Position numbers and translations under genes: made by a program
NCBI RefSeq assembly: GCF_036250695.1
Contig: NZ_CP109427.1
Span: 4,960,001 to 5,024,000 of the forward strand
Direction: 5' to 3'
Source of the DNA: Streptomyces sp. NBC_01497
Lineage (GTDB): Bacteria > Actinomycetota > Actinomycetes > Streptomycetales > Streptomycetaceae
Length of the DNA: 64,000 nucleotides
Shown here: positions 1-8,436 of the stretch, one piece after another
Position numbering within the stretch: position 1 is the stretch's first letter
Layout: each line of letters starts with the position of its first letter
Notes under the pieces: generated by a model
What the model was told of the DNA's origin: nothing
What the model saw: only the letters and a program-made list of their open reading frames with translations
Databases searched by the model: none

Positions 1-852
1 CGCCTCGCCGGGGTCAGCGCCGTCGTCGCCACGGAACACTCCCTGGGCGCCCGCCAGATCGAGGGCCGCAGGCTGTCCACCGGCGCCCGCGCGCTCTACC
101 TCGCGGGGGAGCGCCTCGGGTCCGCGACTGTCGCCGTGTCCGACACGGTCGCCCGCCGCCTGGAACGGTGGGGAGTGCGGCACGACCGTATCCACGTCGT
201 GCCCAACGGCATCGAGGCGGCCCGCTTCGGCTACGACGCGGACGCCGGCCGCGCGACGCGGGACCGGCTCGGCCTGCCCCGGGACGCGTTCGTCGTCGGC
301 GGCGTCGGCCGCCTCAGCAGGGGCAAGCGCTTCGACACCCTCGTACGGGCCGTCGCCGACCTGCCCGACGCCCGGCTGCTGCTCGTCGGCGAGGGACCGG
401 AACGGGACGCGCTCCTGAGCATCGCGCGGCGGCGCGGCGCGGGCGGCAGGATCCTGCTCACGGGCGCCTGCCAGGACCCGCCCGCGGCGCCAGGGGAGCT
501 GTCGCTGCCCGCGCTGCTGTCCGCGATGGACGTCTTCGTGTCGCCGTCGCCCGACGAGGCGTTCGGCCTGGCCGTCGTCGAGGCGCTCGCCGCCGGGCTG
601 CCGGTGCTGCACGTCACCTGCCCCGCCCTGCACGACCTGCCGACGGAGGCCGCGCCCGGCGCGCACCAGATCTCCGGTTCCGTACCCGAACTGATCGAAG
701 AACTCCGCACCCACCAGCAGCGGTTCACCCGGGGGCCGCAGGAGCGGCTGCCCGCGCCGCGCGCCGCGCACCACTACGACATCGCGCGCAGCGCCGAGCG
801 GCTGATGGCCGTTTACACCATCGCCACACGAGGAGCAAGTGACCGATCATGA
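1..852 (+). CDS. Glycosyltransferase family 4, C-terminal part (5' end outside window)
   Basis: The reading frame is open from base 1, so the N-terminal acceptor domain lies upstream of the window; 283 codons are visible. The visible part contains the GT4 (GT-B fold) donor-binding half: the VPNGIE turn, a GRLSRGKR segment typical of the start of the nucleotide-sugar domain, and the EAFGLAVVEALAAGLPV stretch that carries the E-x7-E signature of retaining GT4 enzymes. The family transfers a sugar from an NDP-sugar to a glycan or lipid-linked acceptor in the cytoplasm. The stop overlaps the start of the Wzz-like gene (ATGA), so the two are probably translationally coupled in an exopolysaccharide operon. 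The sugar and acceptor cannot be read from the sequence. Confidence 0.88.
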   Translation, partial: RLAGVSAVVATEHSLGARQIEGRRLSTGARALYLAGERLGSATVAVSDTVARRLERWGVRHDRIHVVPNGIEAARFGYDADAGRATRDRLGLPRDAFVVGGVGRLSRGKRFDTLVRAVADLPDARLLLVGEGPERDALLSIARRRGAGGRILLTGACQDPPAAPGELSLPALLSAMDVFVSPSPDEAFGLAVVEALAAGLPVLHVTCPALHDLPTEAAPGAHQISGSVPELIEELRTHQQRFTRGPQERLPAPRAAHHYDIARSAERLMAVYTIATRGASDRS

Positions 853-1517
853 CCGAGAAAACAGTGGCGACTTCTGAGCCGCGGACCTTCCTGGCGCGGC
901 TGAGGCGAGTGCCCGGCTGGATCGTGGTCCCGGTCGCAGCCGTCGTCGGCGCCGGGGCGGGCACCGCCTACGGGGAGGTCAGCCCGCCGCAGTACAGCGC
1001 GACGAGCTACGTCATCGTGGTGCCCACCGACAAGTCCGATCCGGCGTCGGCGCTCGGCTACGCCACGGCGTACGGGCGGGTCGCCCAGCAGGTCGCGGTG
1101 CTCGGCGACGCGCAGGTGTGGGCGGGCGTGCCGGTGCGCCGGCTCAAGGAGCACGTGACGACGGCGACCTCGCCGGACGCGCCGATGATCTCCGTCACCG
1201 CGACCGACGCGAACGCGACCACGGCCGTCAACATGGCGGACGGGGTCGCGCGGGCCCTGGTCACCAACGGCACTCACCTGCAGACCAGTACCAACGTCAA
1301 GGTGCTCCAGTTCTCGCGGGCCGTGAAGCCCACCGCGCCGACGTCGCCGTCCACCCCGCTCGCCGGGCTCGTCGGCGGCTGCGCGGGCGGCCTGCTCGGT
1401 GCGCTCGGCCTGCTCGTGGTGCCGAGGCGGCGCCGGGCACCGGAGTCGTACGCACCGGTCCCGGGCCCCGCGACATCGCTCGCGAAGGGCCACACTCCGC
1501 AGCCGGAAACGGTGTGA
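849..1517 (+). CDS. Wzz/YveK-like polysaccharide chain-length (co-polymerase) membrane protein
   Basis: The 222-residue protein has a membrane segment near residues 22-40, an extracytoplasmic middle part, and a second hydrophobic Gly/Ala/Leu-rich segment near residues 172-195 followed by arginines. This is the two-helix hairpin layout of Wzz/Wzc-N proteins, which set polymer length in Wzx/Wzy-type polysaccharide export. No kinase domain is fused. The segment before the second helix is rich in PTSPSTP, resembling the proline-rich motif of the family. It is sandwiched by 4-base ATGA and 1-base TGATG overlaps between the glycosyltransferase and the acyltransferase-like gene, which supports a joint envelope-glycan function. 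The role is inferred from topology and context. Confidence 0.75.
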   Translation: MTEKTVATSEPRTFLARLRRVPGWIVVPVAAVVGAGAGTAYGEVSPPQYSATSYVIVVPTDKSDPASALGYATAYGRVAQQVAVLGDAQVWAGVPVRRLKEHVTTATSPDAPMISVTATDANATTAVNMADGVARALVTNGTHLQTSTNVKVLQFSRAVKPTAPTSPSTPLAGLVGGCAGGLLGALGLLVVPRRRRAPESYAPVPGPATSLAKGHTPQPETV

Positions 1518-2878
1518 TGACCACGGGACCCGCCACCGCCGGATCCGGCGGCACCTCCCCGGCCGGGGCCACCCCCGCGGGCGCCCCGGCCCCCGGCGGC
1601 CGAGCCGGCGCCGGGCCGGGCACCGCGCCCGGAGCCGTGCCGGGGCCGCGGGGCTCGGCCGCGCTGTCCGCGCACGTGTACCGCGGGGCGGCCGAGTTCG
1701 CCGCCCTCGCCGACGAGTGGGACGCGCTGTTCGCGCGGTGCCGCACCGCCACCCCGTTCCAGAGCCACGCCTGGCTGCACTCCTGGTGGCTGTCGTACGG
1801 CACGCCCGGCCGGCTGCGGATCGCCGCCGTGCGCGGCGACGGCGGCCGGCTTCTCGCACTGGCGCCCCTCACGCTGACCTACCGCCCCTTCCCGGTCCTC
1901 GTGCCGCTCGGCGGCGCCATCACCGACTTCTGCGATGTGCTGCTGGACGACGCGTGGGCGGACCAGGCGGCAGTGACGCTCGGTGAGCTGCTGGGGGACC
2001 TGGCCCGCGGCGCCGTGATCGACCTGCGCGAGGTACGGCCCGGCGCGGCGGCCGAACGGATCTTCGCGCAGTGGCAGGGGCCGCGCCGGCAGCTCACCGA
2101 CTCGCTCTGCCTGGAACTGCCGGGGGCGCCCGTCGCCGACCTCGTCGGCCGGCTTCCCTCGCTGACGGGCCAGCGGGTACGGGCCAAACTCCGCAAGGCC
2201 GACAAGCTCGGGATCGCCGCGCATCACGTGCCCGAGGACGAGGTGCCCGCGGCGATCGGCCGGCTGATCGAGCTGCACGGGCGGCAGTGGGCGGGCCGGG
2301 GCGTCAACCCCGAGCACCTCTCGGCCAGGTTCGGGGAGCACCTGATCCGGGCGGTGCGGGCCATGACGGCGCGCGGCCAGGCGCGCGTGACGGAGTTCCA
2401 CCTCGACGGCGACCTCGTCGTGTCCGATCTGACGCTGATCTCGCCTCGGCTCTCCGGCGGCTACCTGTACGGTGCGGAGCCCGCGCTGCGGGACCGCAAG
2501 GTCGACGTGTCGGCGATCCTGCTGCGCAACAGCGCCGAGCACTTCGGTCCCGGCACGCCCGAGGACGCCGCGCTGAGCATGCTGCGGGGCACCGAGGCGT
2601 ACAAGAGCCACTGGCGGCCGGAGCCGGTGCGCAACAAGCGGCTGCTGCTGGCCCGGCCCGCGCTGCGGCCCGCGCTGGTGGTGCTGGTGGCCAGGGCCGC
2701 CGCGCGGCGTGCGGCGGCCCGGGCGGTCAAGCGCTGGCGGGCGCGTGGCACCTCGCCTGCGACGGCCGTGGGCAGCAGCACGCCCGCGGGCACCGCGCCC
2801 GCGCGGGGCAGGGGCAGGGGCAGGGGCGGAGATGGGGCAGAGGGGGCGAGGGGCGGTGGGGACGCCGGCCGGGAGTGA
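1517..2878 (+). CDS. GNAT/FemAB-like (CelD/BioF2-type) acyltransferase
   Basis: I start the gene at the ATG at 1517, whose first base is the last base of the upstream TGA; upstream extensions in frame would only read through the Wzz-like gene. The 453-residue product begins with about 50 residues rich in Gly, Pro and Ala, then a globular region with TPFQSHAWLHSWWLSYG and a later GRQWAGRGVNPEHLS segment, the pattern of the CelD/FemAB-like GNAT superfamily. The C-terminal 60 residues are Arg/Ala- and Gly-rich. Members acylate amines on cell-envelope glycans or peptides using acyl-CoA or aminoacyl-tRNA. Its place in the operon suggests it decorates the polysaccharide made by its neighbours. The donor and acceptor are unknown. 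Confidence 0.72.
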   Translation: MTTGPATAGSGGTSPAGATPAGAPAPGGRAGAGPGTAPGAVPGPRGSAALSAHVYRGAAEFAALADEWDALFARCRTATPFQSHAWLHSWWLSYGTPGRLRIAAVRGDGGRLLALAPLTLTYRPFPVLVPLGGAITDFCDVLLDDAWADQAAVTLGELLGDLARGAVIDLREVRPGAAAERIFAQWQGPRRQLTDSLCLELPGAPVADLVGRLPSLTGQRVRAKLRKADKLGIAAHHVPEDEVPAAIGRLIELHGRQWAGRGVNPEHLSARFGEHLIRAVRAMTARGQARVTEFHLDGDLVVSDLTLISPRLSGGYLYGAEPALRDRKVDVSAILLRNSAEHFGPGTPEDAALSMLRGTEAYKSHWRPEPVRNKRLLLARPALRPALVVLVARAAARRAAARAVKRWRARGTSPATAVGSSTPAGTAPARGRGRGRGGDGAEGARGGGDAGRE

Positions 2879-2886
2879 TCCGGCCC

Positions 2887-2906
2887 GCGCCCCCCGCCGG
2901 GGGCGC
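2887..2906. terminator. Hairpin between converging genes
   Basis: Eight base pairs (GCGCCCCC with GGGGGCGC) close a 4-base loop just after the stop of the acyltransferase gene and before the 3' end of the converging GH26-like gene. There is no U-tract, as is usual for Streptomyces hairpins. It could serve either strand. Confidence 0.45.
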
Positions 2907-2961
2907 CACCGAGGTTCTCCCGCCCCGCCCGTCCCTGGTGCCACTTCTGCCGTCCGGTGCC

Positions 2962-4170
2962 TCAGTACCACTTCTGCCACCAGGTGAAGGGGACACAGAC
3001 CTTCCCGCCGAGCCACGCCTCCACCCAGTCGCCGAGCGGCAGCTCCGTGCAGTTCGGCGCGTCCGGGTCGGCGGGCGGCTGTGCCGGCTTCGTCGGGTCG
3101 GTCGGCGGCGCGGGCGGCTGGGTGGGCTCCGTGGGCGGGTCCACCGGGTTCTCGCCGCGCCCGTACAGCGCGTCCCGGAACACCTTCGAGGACTCGGGGT
3201 TCGAGCCGCACTGCCAGACGCCGTGCGGGCAGTAGTCGGTGAGGGTGTTGTAGAGCGGCTTGTACGTGTCGATCCACCGCAGCATCGACCGCATGTAAAG
3301 GGGATTGTCGCCGTTGCGGAAGAGTCCCCACTCCGGGTACGAGATCTGCTTTCCGTGCGCGGCGGCGAATTCCACGTGCGCCTTGAGTCCGTACGGCTCG
3401 TTCACCTCTTCCTCGAACGTCTGGCCGGGCGGCTGGTCGTACGAATCCATGCCGAGGACATCGACCAGGTCGTCCCCCGGGTAGCACTGCGTCCAGGGGA
3501 CGGCGTCCGTACCACGGTTCGGCGCGAAATCGAACCGGAACTTCTGTCCGGGCACCGAGCGCATCGTGGTGACGATCCGTTTCCAGTACGCCTTCCACGC
3601 GGCCGGATCGGGGCCGCACCGGCCGGTGTACGTGGTGCCGTTCATCTCCCAGCCGAGCACGATCACCGTGTCGGGCACACCGATGTCCACGAGCCGCTGC
3701 GCGAGCGTCCTGTAGTGCGCGTCGAAGGTTCCCGCCGCGCCCTGCCCCAGCTCGGAACGGACCTGCGCGTCGGGCACGTGCCCCTCGTTGTCGTCGAGCA
3801 TCGGGACGTTCAGGACGAACAGCCGGCCCGCGCGGGCCTGCTTCCAGCGCGCCCAGTCGCCGAGGAAGTCCACCTGGCCCTCGATGTCCGACCACGTGCC
3901 GCCGGGCAGATAGGTATGCCCGACCCGCAGGTCCGTGCCGCCGAGCCATTGCTGGGTCCTGGCGATGTCCTGCACACCCCGGCTGCCGGAATCGGTGAAC
4001 GTACCGAAGGCGGGATGTGCCGCCGGAGGCGGTTTCGCCGTGCCGGCCGTGCCCCCGTCCCGCGGTTCGTCCGCGAATCCCGGGGTCGGCGCTGCCACCG
4101 CGGCGGCGAGCAATCCCGCCATGAGGGTGCTCGTCCAGGTGACCGCGAGTCGACGACGTGATGGGGCCAT
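2962..4170 (-). CDS. Secreted glycoside hydrolase family 26-like (mannanase/glucanase-type) protein
   Basis: I chose the ATG at 4170 because GAGGAG sits six bases upstream and an arginine-rich signal peptide (MAPSRRRLAV, then a Leu/Ala core) follows at once; the open frame continues upstream but gives a non-secretory start. The 402-residue protein keeps GH26-like blocks: VLGWEMNG (candidate acid/base Glu), FDFAPN, YPGDDLVDVLGMDSY, and QISYPEWG (candidate nucleophile Glu). A Pro/Thr linker of PTEPTQPPAPP type leads to a short C-terminal tail with two cysteines and aromatic residues (FTWWQKWY), possibly a small carbohydrate-binding or folding module. It converges on the glycan operon, so it may trim or release that polymer. 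The substrate is inferred only from the family. Confidence 0.74.
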   Translation of the reverse strand: MAPSRRRLAVTWTSTLMAGLLAAAVAAPTPGFADEPRDGGTAGTAKPPPAAHPAFGTFTDSGSRGVQDIARTQQWLGGTDLRVGHTYLPGGTWSDIEGQVDFLGDWARWKQARAGRLFVLNVPMLDDNEGHVPDAQVRSELGQGAAGTFDAHYRTLAQRLVDIGVPDTVIVLGWEMNGTTYTGRCGPDPAAWKAYWKRIVTTMRSVPGQKFRFDFAPNRGTDAVPWTQCYPGDDLVDVLGMDSYDQPPGQTFEEEVNEPYGLKAHVEFAAAHGKQISYPEWGLFRNGDNPLYMRSMLRWIDTYKPLYNTLTDYCPHGVWQCGSNPESSKVFRDALYGRGENPVDPPTEPTQPPAPPTDPTKPAQPPADPDAPNCTELPLGDWVEAWLGGKVCVPFTWWQKWY

Positions 4171-4338
4171 GGCTACTCCTCGGCTGATGGACCGTTTCGG
4201 TGGCCGCGGCAGGACCGCGCGGTCACGCTGATCCAAAAGTATTTCTATTGCGCCGAACGGGAATCCGGGCCCGCCTCCCAGTAGACCGTTCGTGCATTTC
4301 ATCCCTCTGATGGGTCATCGGAATGAAGGGGACACCCC

Positions 4339-5703
4339 GTGCCGACCTTTGACACGAGCACGCCCGCGGTACTCGTACGCCTCGACAGAAACCCTTTCCA
4401 CCACGGCACTCTCGGCGCGGTCCGCTCGCTGGGACGCGCGGGCATCGAGGTGCACGCCGTCATCGAGTCCCCGCGCAGCCCCGTCGCACGCTCCCGCCAC
4501 CTGCACGCCGCCCACCTGCGGCCGCCGGGGGAGATGGACCTGGCGGGCATGCGCCGGCTGCTGCTCACCGTCTCCGACGCCGTCGGCAGGCCCGCCGTGC
4601 TGATCCCGCTCGACGACGTGAGCGCGATCGCCGCAGGGCACCTGCGTGACGGCCTCGCGGGCCGCTACCTCCTGCCTGATCAGCCGTCAGGACTCGCCGA
4701 GCAGGTCGCGGACAAGGCCGAACTGGTCGCGGTGTGCGCGGCGCTCGGCGTGCCGCACCCGCGCACCGCCGTCCCCGACAGCCCGGACGAGGCGGCCGCC
4801 GCCGTCCGGTCGCTCGGGCTGCCGGCCATCGCGAAGTGGAGCAGGCCGTGGCTGCTGCCGGAGGGCGGCGGGCTGCGCTCCACCCGGCTCCTGCGCTCCG
4901 AGGCGCAGGCGCGCGACCTGTTCGCGCGAAGCGCCGAGGCGGGCAGCCGGCTGCTCGTACAGGAGTTCCTGCCGCCGGGCCGCGGCCTCGACTGGTTCTT
5001 CCACGGGTACGCGGGCCGTGACGCGTCCTGCCCCGTCGGTGCCACCGGGCGCAAGGAGCGCTCCTGGCCGGTGGACGCGGGGCTGACAGCCGTCGGCCGG
5101 TGGCTGCCCAACCAGGCCGTGGAGTCCGCGGCGCGCCGTGTCGTCGCCGCACTCGGCTACCGGGGGATCCTCGACCTGGACTTCCGGCTGGACCCCGGCA
5201 GCGGCGCGTACCACCTGCTCGACTTCAACCCGCGCCCCGGCGCCCAGTTCCGGCTGTTCACGGACCGGTCGGGGCTCGACGTCGTACGCGCGCTGCACCT
5301 GGACCTGACGGGGCGGCGGGTGCCGACCCACGAACCTGCGTACGGGAGGTCCTTCGTGGTGGAGAACTACGCGTTGCTGTCCCTGGCGGCGGCCCTCACC
5401 GAGCCAGGACGCGACCGCCCGCGGCCGGACGCCCCGGCACCGGCTGAGGGCGGGCGGGGGGCTGTTCCCCGGCGGCGCGCGGAGGCCGCGTGGTTCGCGG
5501 CCGACGACCCGCGGCCCGCCGCGGCGATGGCGGCGGCATGGACACTGCACGCGGCGCGCCGTGTCCTGCCGGGCGCGGGTGCCGCCGGGCGGGCCGGCCG
5601 CGCGGCGGCGCCGGCCACCCCGCCCCACCCGCGCCCCGGTGCCCGGCGGGCCGCCGGCGCGGCCCGGCCGACCGGCGCCGGCCGTACTCCGTCCCTTCCG
5701 TGA
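4339..5703 (+). CDS. ATP-grasp domain ligase (carboxylate-amine ligase type)
   Basis: The GTG start at 4339 is preceded by GAAGGGG. The 454-residue protein opens with a nucleotide-fold N-terminal domain (PAVLVRLDRNPFHHGTLGAV) and then an ATP-grasp core. Visible features are the lid/ATP-binding part around IAKWSRPW, LLVQEFLPPGRGLDWFFHG, and the Mg-binding LDFNPRPGAQFRL near residue 297. ATP-grasp enzymes activate a carboxylate as acyl phosphate and couple it to an amine or thiol. The last 90 residues are disordered, rich in Ala, Arg and Pro. It lies 132 bp before the FAD oxidoreductase on the same strand. The pair could modify a surface polymer or make a small amide, but no substrate can be assigned. 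Confidence 0.8.
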   Translation: MPTFDTSTPAVLVRLDRNPFHHGTLGAVRSLGRAGIEVHAVIESPRSPVARSRHLHAAHLRPPGEMDLAGMRRLLLTVSDAVGRPAVLIPLDDVSAIAAGHLRDGLAGRYLLPDQPSGLAEQVADKAELVAVCAALGVPHPRTAVPDSPDEAAAAVRSLGLPAIAKWSRPWLLPEGGGLRSTRLLRSEAQARDLFARSAEAGSRLLVQEFLPPGRGLDWFFHGYAGRDASCPVGATGRKERSWPVDAGLTAVGRWLPNQAVESAARRVVAALGYRGILDLDFRLDPGSGAYHLLDFNPRPGAQFRLFTDRSGLDVVRALHLDLTGRRVPTHEPAYGRSFVVENYALLSLAAALTEPGRDRPRPDAPAPAEGGRGAVPRRRAEAAWFAADDPRPAAAMAAAWTLHAARRVLPGAGAAGRAGRAAAPATPPHPRPGARRAAGAARPTGAGRTPSLP

Positions 5704-5834
5704 CGAAGGGCCGCCGCGGCTATCCCGCGACGGCCGGACGAGAAGTCACCGCGGCCATGCCACCGCGACGGCCCCTTCGTGACGATCCCCGTGATCCCCC
5801 CTCGTGACGACGACACAGAGAGAGGCAACCCCCC

Positions 5835-7115
5835 ATGTACGACCTGGTAGTTGTGGGTGCAGGGCCCTACGGGCTGTCCATCGCGGCGCACGCGGCCCGC
5901 GCCGGTCTCGACGTCAAGATCTTCGGCAAGCCGATGGCGTCGTGGCTCGACAACATGCCGCCCGGCATGTTCCTCAAGTCGGAGCCCTGGGCCTCGAACC
6001 TCTCCGACCCCCGGGCCGCGCACACGCTCGCCGCGTACGCGCAGGCGCAGGGCACCCCCTCCCGGCACGGCGTCCCGGTGCCGGTCCGCTTCTTCGCCGC
6101 GTACGGGCTGTGGTTCGCGCGGCACGCGGCGCCGCCGGTCGACACACGCGATGTGGTGTCGCTGCGGCCGGGGCCCGGCGGCTTCGTGCTGACGACGGAC
6201 GACGGCGAGCCGGTCCTCGCCCGCACGGTCGCGCTCGCGGTCGGCGTCATGCCGTTCATCGACGTACCGGGGGCGCTGCGCGGCCTCCCGTGCGAACTGG
6301 CCTCGCACAGCAGCCACCACGCGGACCTGACGCGCTTCGAGGGCCGTGACGTCACCGTGGTGGGCGCCGGGCAGGCGGCGCTGGAGACCGCCACCCTCCT
6401 CGCCGAACAGGGCACCTCCGTACGGGTGGTGGCGCGCTCGGCCGCCCTGGACTGGAACAGGGTGCCGCCGCCCCTGGAGCGTTCCTTCGCCGAGCGGGCG
6501 CGCAGCCCGCACACGGGCCTCGGCTGCGGCTGGAAGAACTGGCTCTACGCGCGGACCCCGGGCGCCTTCCGCCGGCTGCCCGCCGCCACCCGGGCCCGGG
6601 TGTTCACGTCGGCCCTCGGCCCGGCGGGCGCGTGGTGGCTCCGGGAGCGCTTCGAGGGCGTGGTGCCGGTGCGGCTGGGGGAGCACATCACCTCCGCGAC
6701 GCCGGCCGGGGGCCGGCTCCGGCTCGGGCTCACGGGCGCGGACGGTTCCACCACCGTGCTGGAGACGGACCACGTCGTCGCCGCGACCGGGTTCACGCCG
6801 GCGCTGGACCGGCTCGGCCTGCTCGCGCCCGAACTCGTGGAGGGGATGGCCACGGTCGACGGCAGCGGTGGGCCCGAGGCGAGCGGCTGCTTCGAGTCGT
6901 CGTACCCGGGGCTGTTCCTCGCGGGGCTGCTGAGCGCGCCGTCGTTCGGGCCGTCGATGCGCTTCGTGTACGGCGCGACGTACACGGCGGTTCGCCTCGT
7001 GCGCGGCGTCCGGCGGCGGCTCGGCTCGGCGGGCGGTTCGCCGGGCCTGGTCACGCAGCGCGCCGCGGTGGAGAAGCTGCCGGCCCGGGGCCGGACCGCG
7101 GGCGCCACGCCCTGA
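5835..7115 (+). CDS. FAD/NAD(P)-binding oxidoreductase (flavin monooxygenase-like)
   Basis: The 426-residue product has two dinucleotide-binding motifs: VVVGAGPYGLSIAAHAARAG at the N-terminus (FAD) and VTVVGAGQAALETATLLAEQG near residue 172 (NAD(P)H). It also has the late VVAATGF motif that precedes the FAD-contacting C-terminus in class B monooxygenases and N-hydroxylases. This supports a soluble two-nucleotide flavoenzyme that hydroxylates or dehydrogenates a small substrate. The BVMO-specific FxGxxxHxxxW fingerprint is not obvious, so an N-hydroxylase or thioredoxin-reductase-like role is equally possible. It follows the ATP-grasp gene on the same strand and ends in a strong hairpin, so the two genes may form one transcription unit. 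Confidence 0.8.
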   Translation: MYDLVVVGAGPYGLSIAAHAARAGLDVKIFGKPMASWLDNMPPGMFLKSEPWASNLSDPRAAHTLAAYAQAQGTPSRHGVPVPVRFFAAYGLWFARHAAPPVDTRDVVSLRPGPGGFVLTTDDGEPVLARTVALAVGVMPFIDVPGALRGLPCELASHSSHHADLTRFEGRDVTVVGAGQAALETATLLAEQGTSVRVVARSAALDWNRVPPPLERSFAERARSPHTGLGCGWKNWLYARTPGAFRRLPAATRARVFTSALGPAGAWWLRERFEGVVPVRLGEHITSATPAGGRLRLGLTGADGSTTVLETDHVVAATGFTPALDRLGLLAPELVEGMATVDGSGGPEASGCFESSYPGLFLAGLLSAPSFGPSMRFVYGATYTAVRLVRGVRRRLGSAGGSPGLVTQRAAVEKLPARGRTAGATP

Positions 7116-7118
7116 CAC

Positions 7119-7144
7119 GCGCGCGGGGGACCGCCCCCGCGCGC
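7119..7144 (+). terminator. Rho-independent-type hairpin after the flavin oxidoreductase gene
   Basis: An 11-bp perfect stem (GCGCGCGGGGG with CCCCCGCGCGC) closes a 4-base loop and begins 4 bases after the stop codon of the flavoenzyme gene. It has no T-run, which is common in this group. Confidence 0.65.
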
Positions 7145-7145
7145 A

Positions 7146-7184
7146 GAGAGGCCGGGAGAGCCGGGCGGGCTCTCCCGGCCTCTC
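7146..7184 (-). terminator. Hairpin after the long chaplin gene
   Basis: A perfect 17-bp stem (left arm GAGAGGCCGGGAGAGCC, 7146-7162; right arm 7168-7184) closes a 5-base loop. It lies about 50 bases past the stop codon of the long chaplin gene on the minus strand. Together with the adjacent 7119-7144 hairpin it separates two converging units. Confidence 0.72.
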
Positions 7185-7234
7185 CGGGGGACGGGTACCG
7201 CGGGTACCGCGGGTGCCGCGTGGACCGGGACGGG

Positions 7235-8302
7235 TCAGCCGCGGGCGCGGGCCCGCGCTGTGGCGGTGCTGCGACGGTAGAGGATGGTGCCGCCGAGCAG
7301 GAGACCGCCGCTCATCGCGGCCGCCGCGAAGAGGTGGGCGTCGGCGCCGGTGTGCGCGAGCTGCGCGACCGGCGGTGCCTGCGGGGCGGGCGGGACGTAC
7401 GAGGTGTGCCGCACCGGGACGTGGGGCGTCCTGTGGTGCGTCGCCGGGACGGGCGGCGCGTGGTGGTGCGGCTGCGGGGCCGGGGGCTCGGCACAGTGGT
7501 GATGGTGGTGGTGATGCGGCTGCGGCGGGGCCGGGACGGTCCCCGACTCGCAGTGGTTGCCGAACGCCGGGTTGAGCAGGCCGACGATGTCGATCGTGTT
7601 GCCGCAGGCGTTGACCGGGATGTCGATCGGGAGCTGCGCCAGGTTGCCGGACAGGACGCCCGGGGAGTTGTGGGCCACGCCCGACGCCTGGGCGCCGGTG
7701 CCCGCGGGGGCGTACTGGTCGCCCGCGGTGGAGCCGGCGGGACGGTGCTGGGGCGCCGGCGCCTGCGGTGCCGACCACGCGTGCTGCCCGTGCTGCGAGC
7801 CCTGGTCCTGCTGCCCGTCAGGGTGCTGGGCGGCCGGCCCCTGCGGCACGGGCGTGCCCATCGGCGCGGCCGGGGACGGGACCGCGTGGGCGGGCATCCG
7901 GTCCGGAAGCGGCATGGGCTTGTGCGCGGGGGCGGGCAGCGGCGCGCCGGCCGCGCGGCCGGCGTCGGGCACGCCGGCGCGGGCGCCGCCGTCCTGGTTG
8001 CCGTGGGCCTGCGCCATCGAGTCGTCACGCGCCTGCTCGTACTGCCGGTGCGTGTGCTGCGCGTTCACGTTGGCGCAGGTGTTGCCGAACGCCGGGTTGC
8101 CCAGCCCGACCACGTCCACGGTGTTGCCGCAGACGTTCACCGGGATCTCGACGGGCACCTGCACGTTGTTGCCGGACAGCACGCCGGGGGAGCCGGTGGC
8201 GGCGCCCTGCGCGTCCGACGCGAAGGCGTGCGCGCCACCGAGGGACAGCACACTCGTCGCCGCGGCGGCCGTGAGCAGCCCTTTGCTGATGAGGTCTCGC
8301 AT
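7235..8302 (-). CDS. chpA: Long chaplin: two chaplin domains and a sortase sorting signal
   Basis: The 355-residue surface protein starts with a signal peptide (about residues 1-28, Ala-rich core, AFA/SD cleavage candidate). The first chaplin domain follows, SPGVLSGNNVQVPVEIPVN to FGNTCAN, then a Pro/Gln/His/Ala-rich linker of about 130 residues, and a second chaplin domain, SPGVLSGNLAQLPIDIPVN to FGNHCES. Each domain has the two conserved cysteines. The end has LAHTG at residues 315-319, a hydrophobic stretch and Arg residues, which is a class E (LAxTG) sortase signal. Long chaplins are covalently anchored to the wall of aerial hyphae and help short chaplins assemble the hydrophobic amyloid layer. 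A His-rich run (PHHHHHHHC and PHHHAPP) precedes the anchor. The chpA label rests on the chaplin-chaplin-rodlin gene order; paralogue identity is less certain than the family. Confidence 0.93.
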   Translation of the reverse strand: MRDLISKGLLTAAAATSVLSLGGAHAFASDAQGAATGSPGVLSGNNVQVPVEIPVNVCGNTVDVVGLGNPAFGNTCANVNAQHTHRQYEQARDDSMAQAHGNQDGGARAGVPDAGRAAGAPLPAPAHKPMPLPDRMPAHAVPSPAAPMGTPVPQGPAAQHPDGQQDQGSQHGQHAWSAPQAPAPQHRPAGSTAGDQYAPAGTGAQASGVAHNSPGVLSGNLAQLPIDIPVNACGNTIDIVGLLNPAFGNHCESGTVPAPPQPHHHHHHHCAEPPAPQPHHHAPPVPATHHRTPHVPVRHTSYVPPAPQAPPVAQLAHTGADAHLFAAAAMSGGLLLGGTILYRRSTATARARARG

Positions 8303-8352
8303 CTGGTCTTTTCTCTCCTGCTGACGGGGTTCGGCACCGTTGCGGGTCGCCT

Positions 8353-8397
8353 GGCCGCCGTACAGGGCGGCCGGATGCGCGGGACCCGCGCGGGTCC
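8353..8397 (-). terminator. Two stem-loops between the chaplin genes
   Basis: GGCCGCC (8353-8359) pairs with GGCGGCC (8366-8372), and a 16-bp palindrome GGACCCGCGCGGGTCC follows at 8382-8397. Both lie downstream of the short chaplin gene and upstream of the long one, so they may terminate the former while leaving room for a separate promoter of the latter. Confidence 0.5.
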
Positions 8398-8436
8398 GGG
8401 ACCGGACGCGCGCGGGCAGCCGCGGGAGCGCTGACG

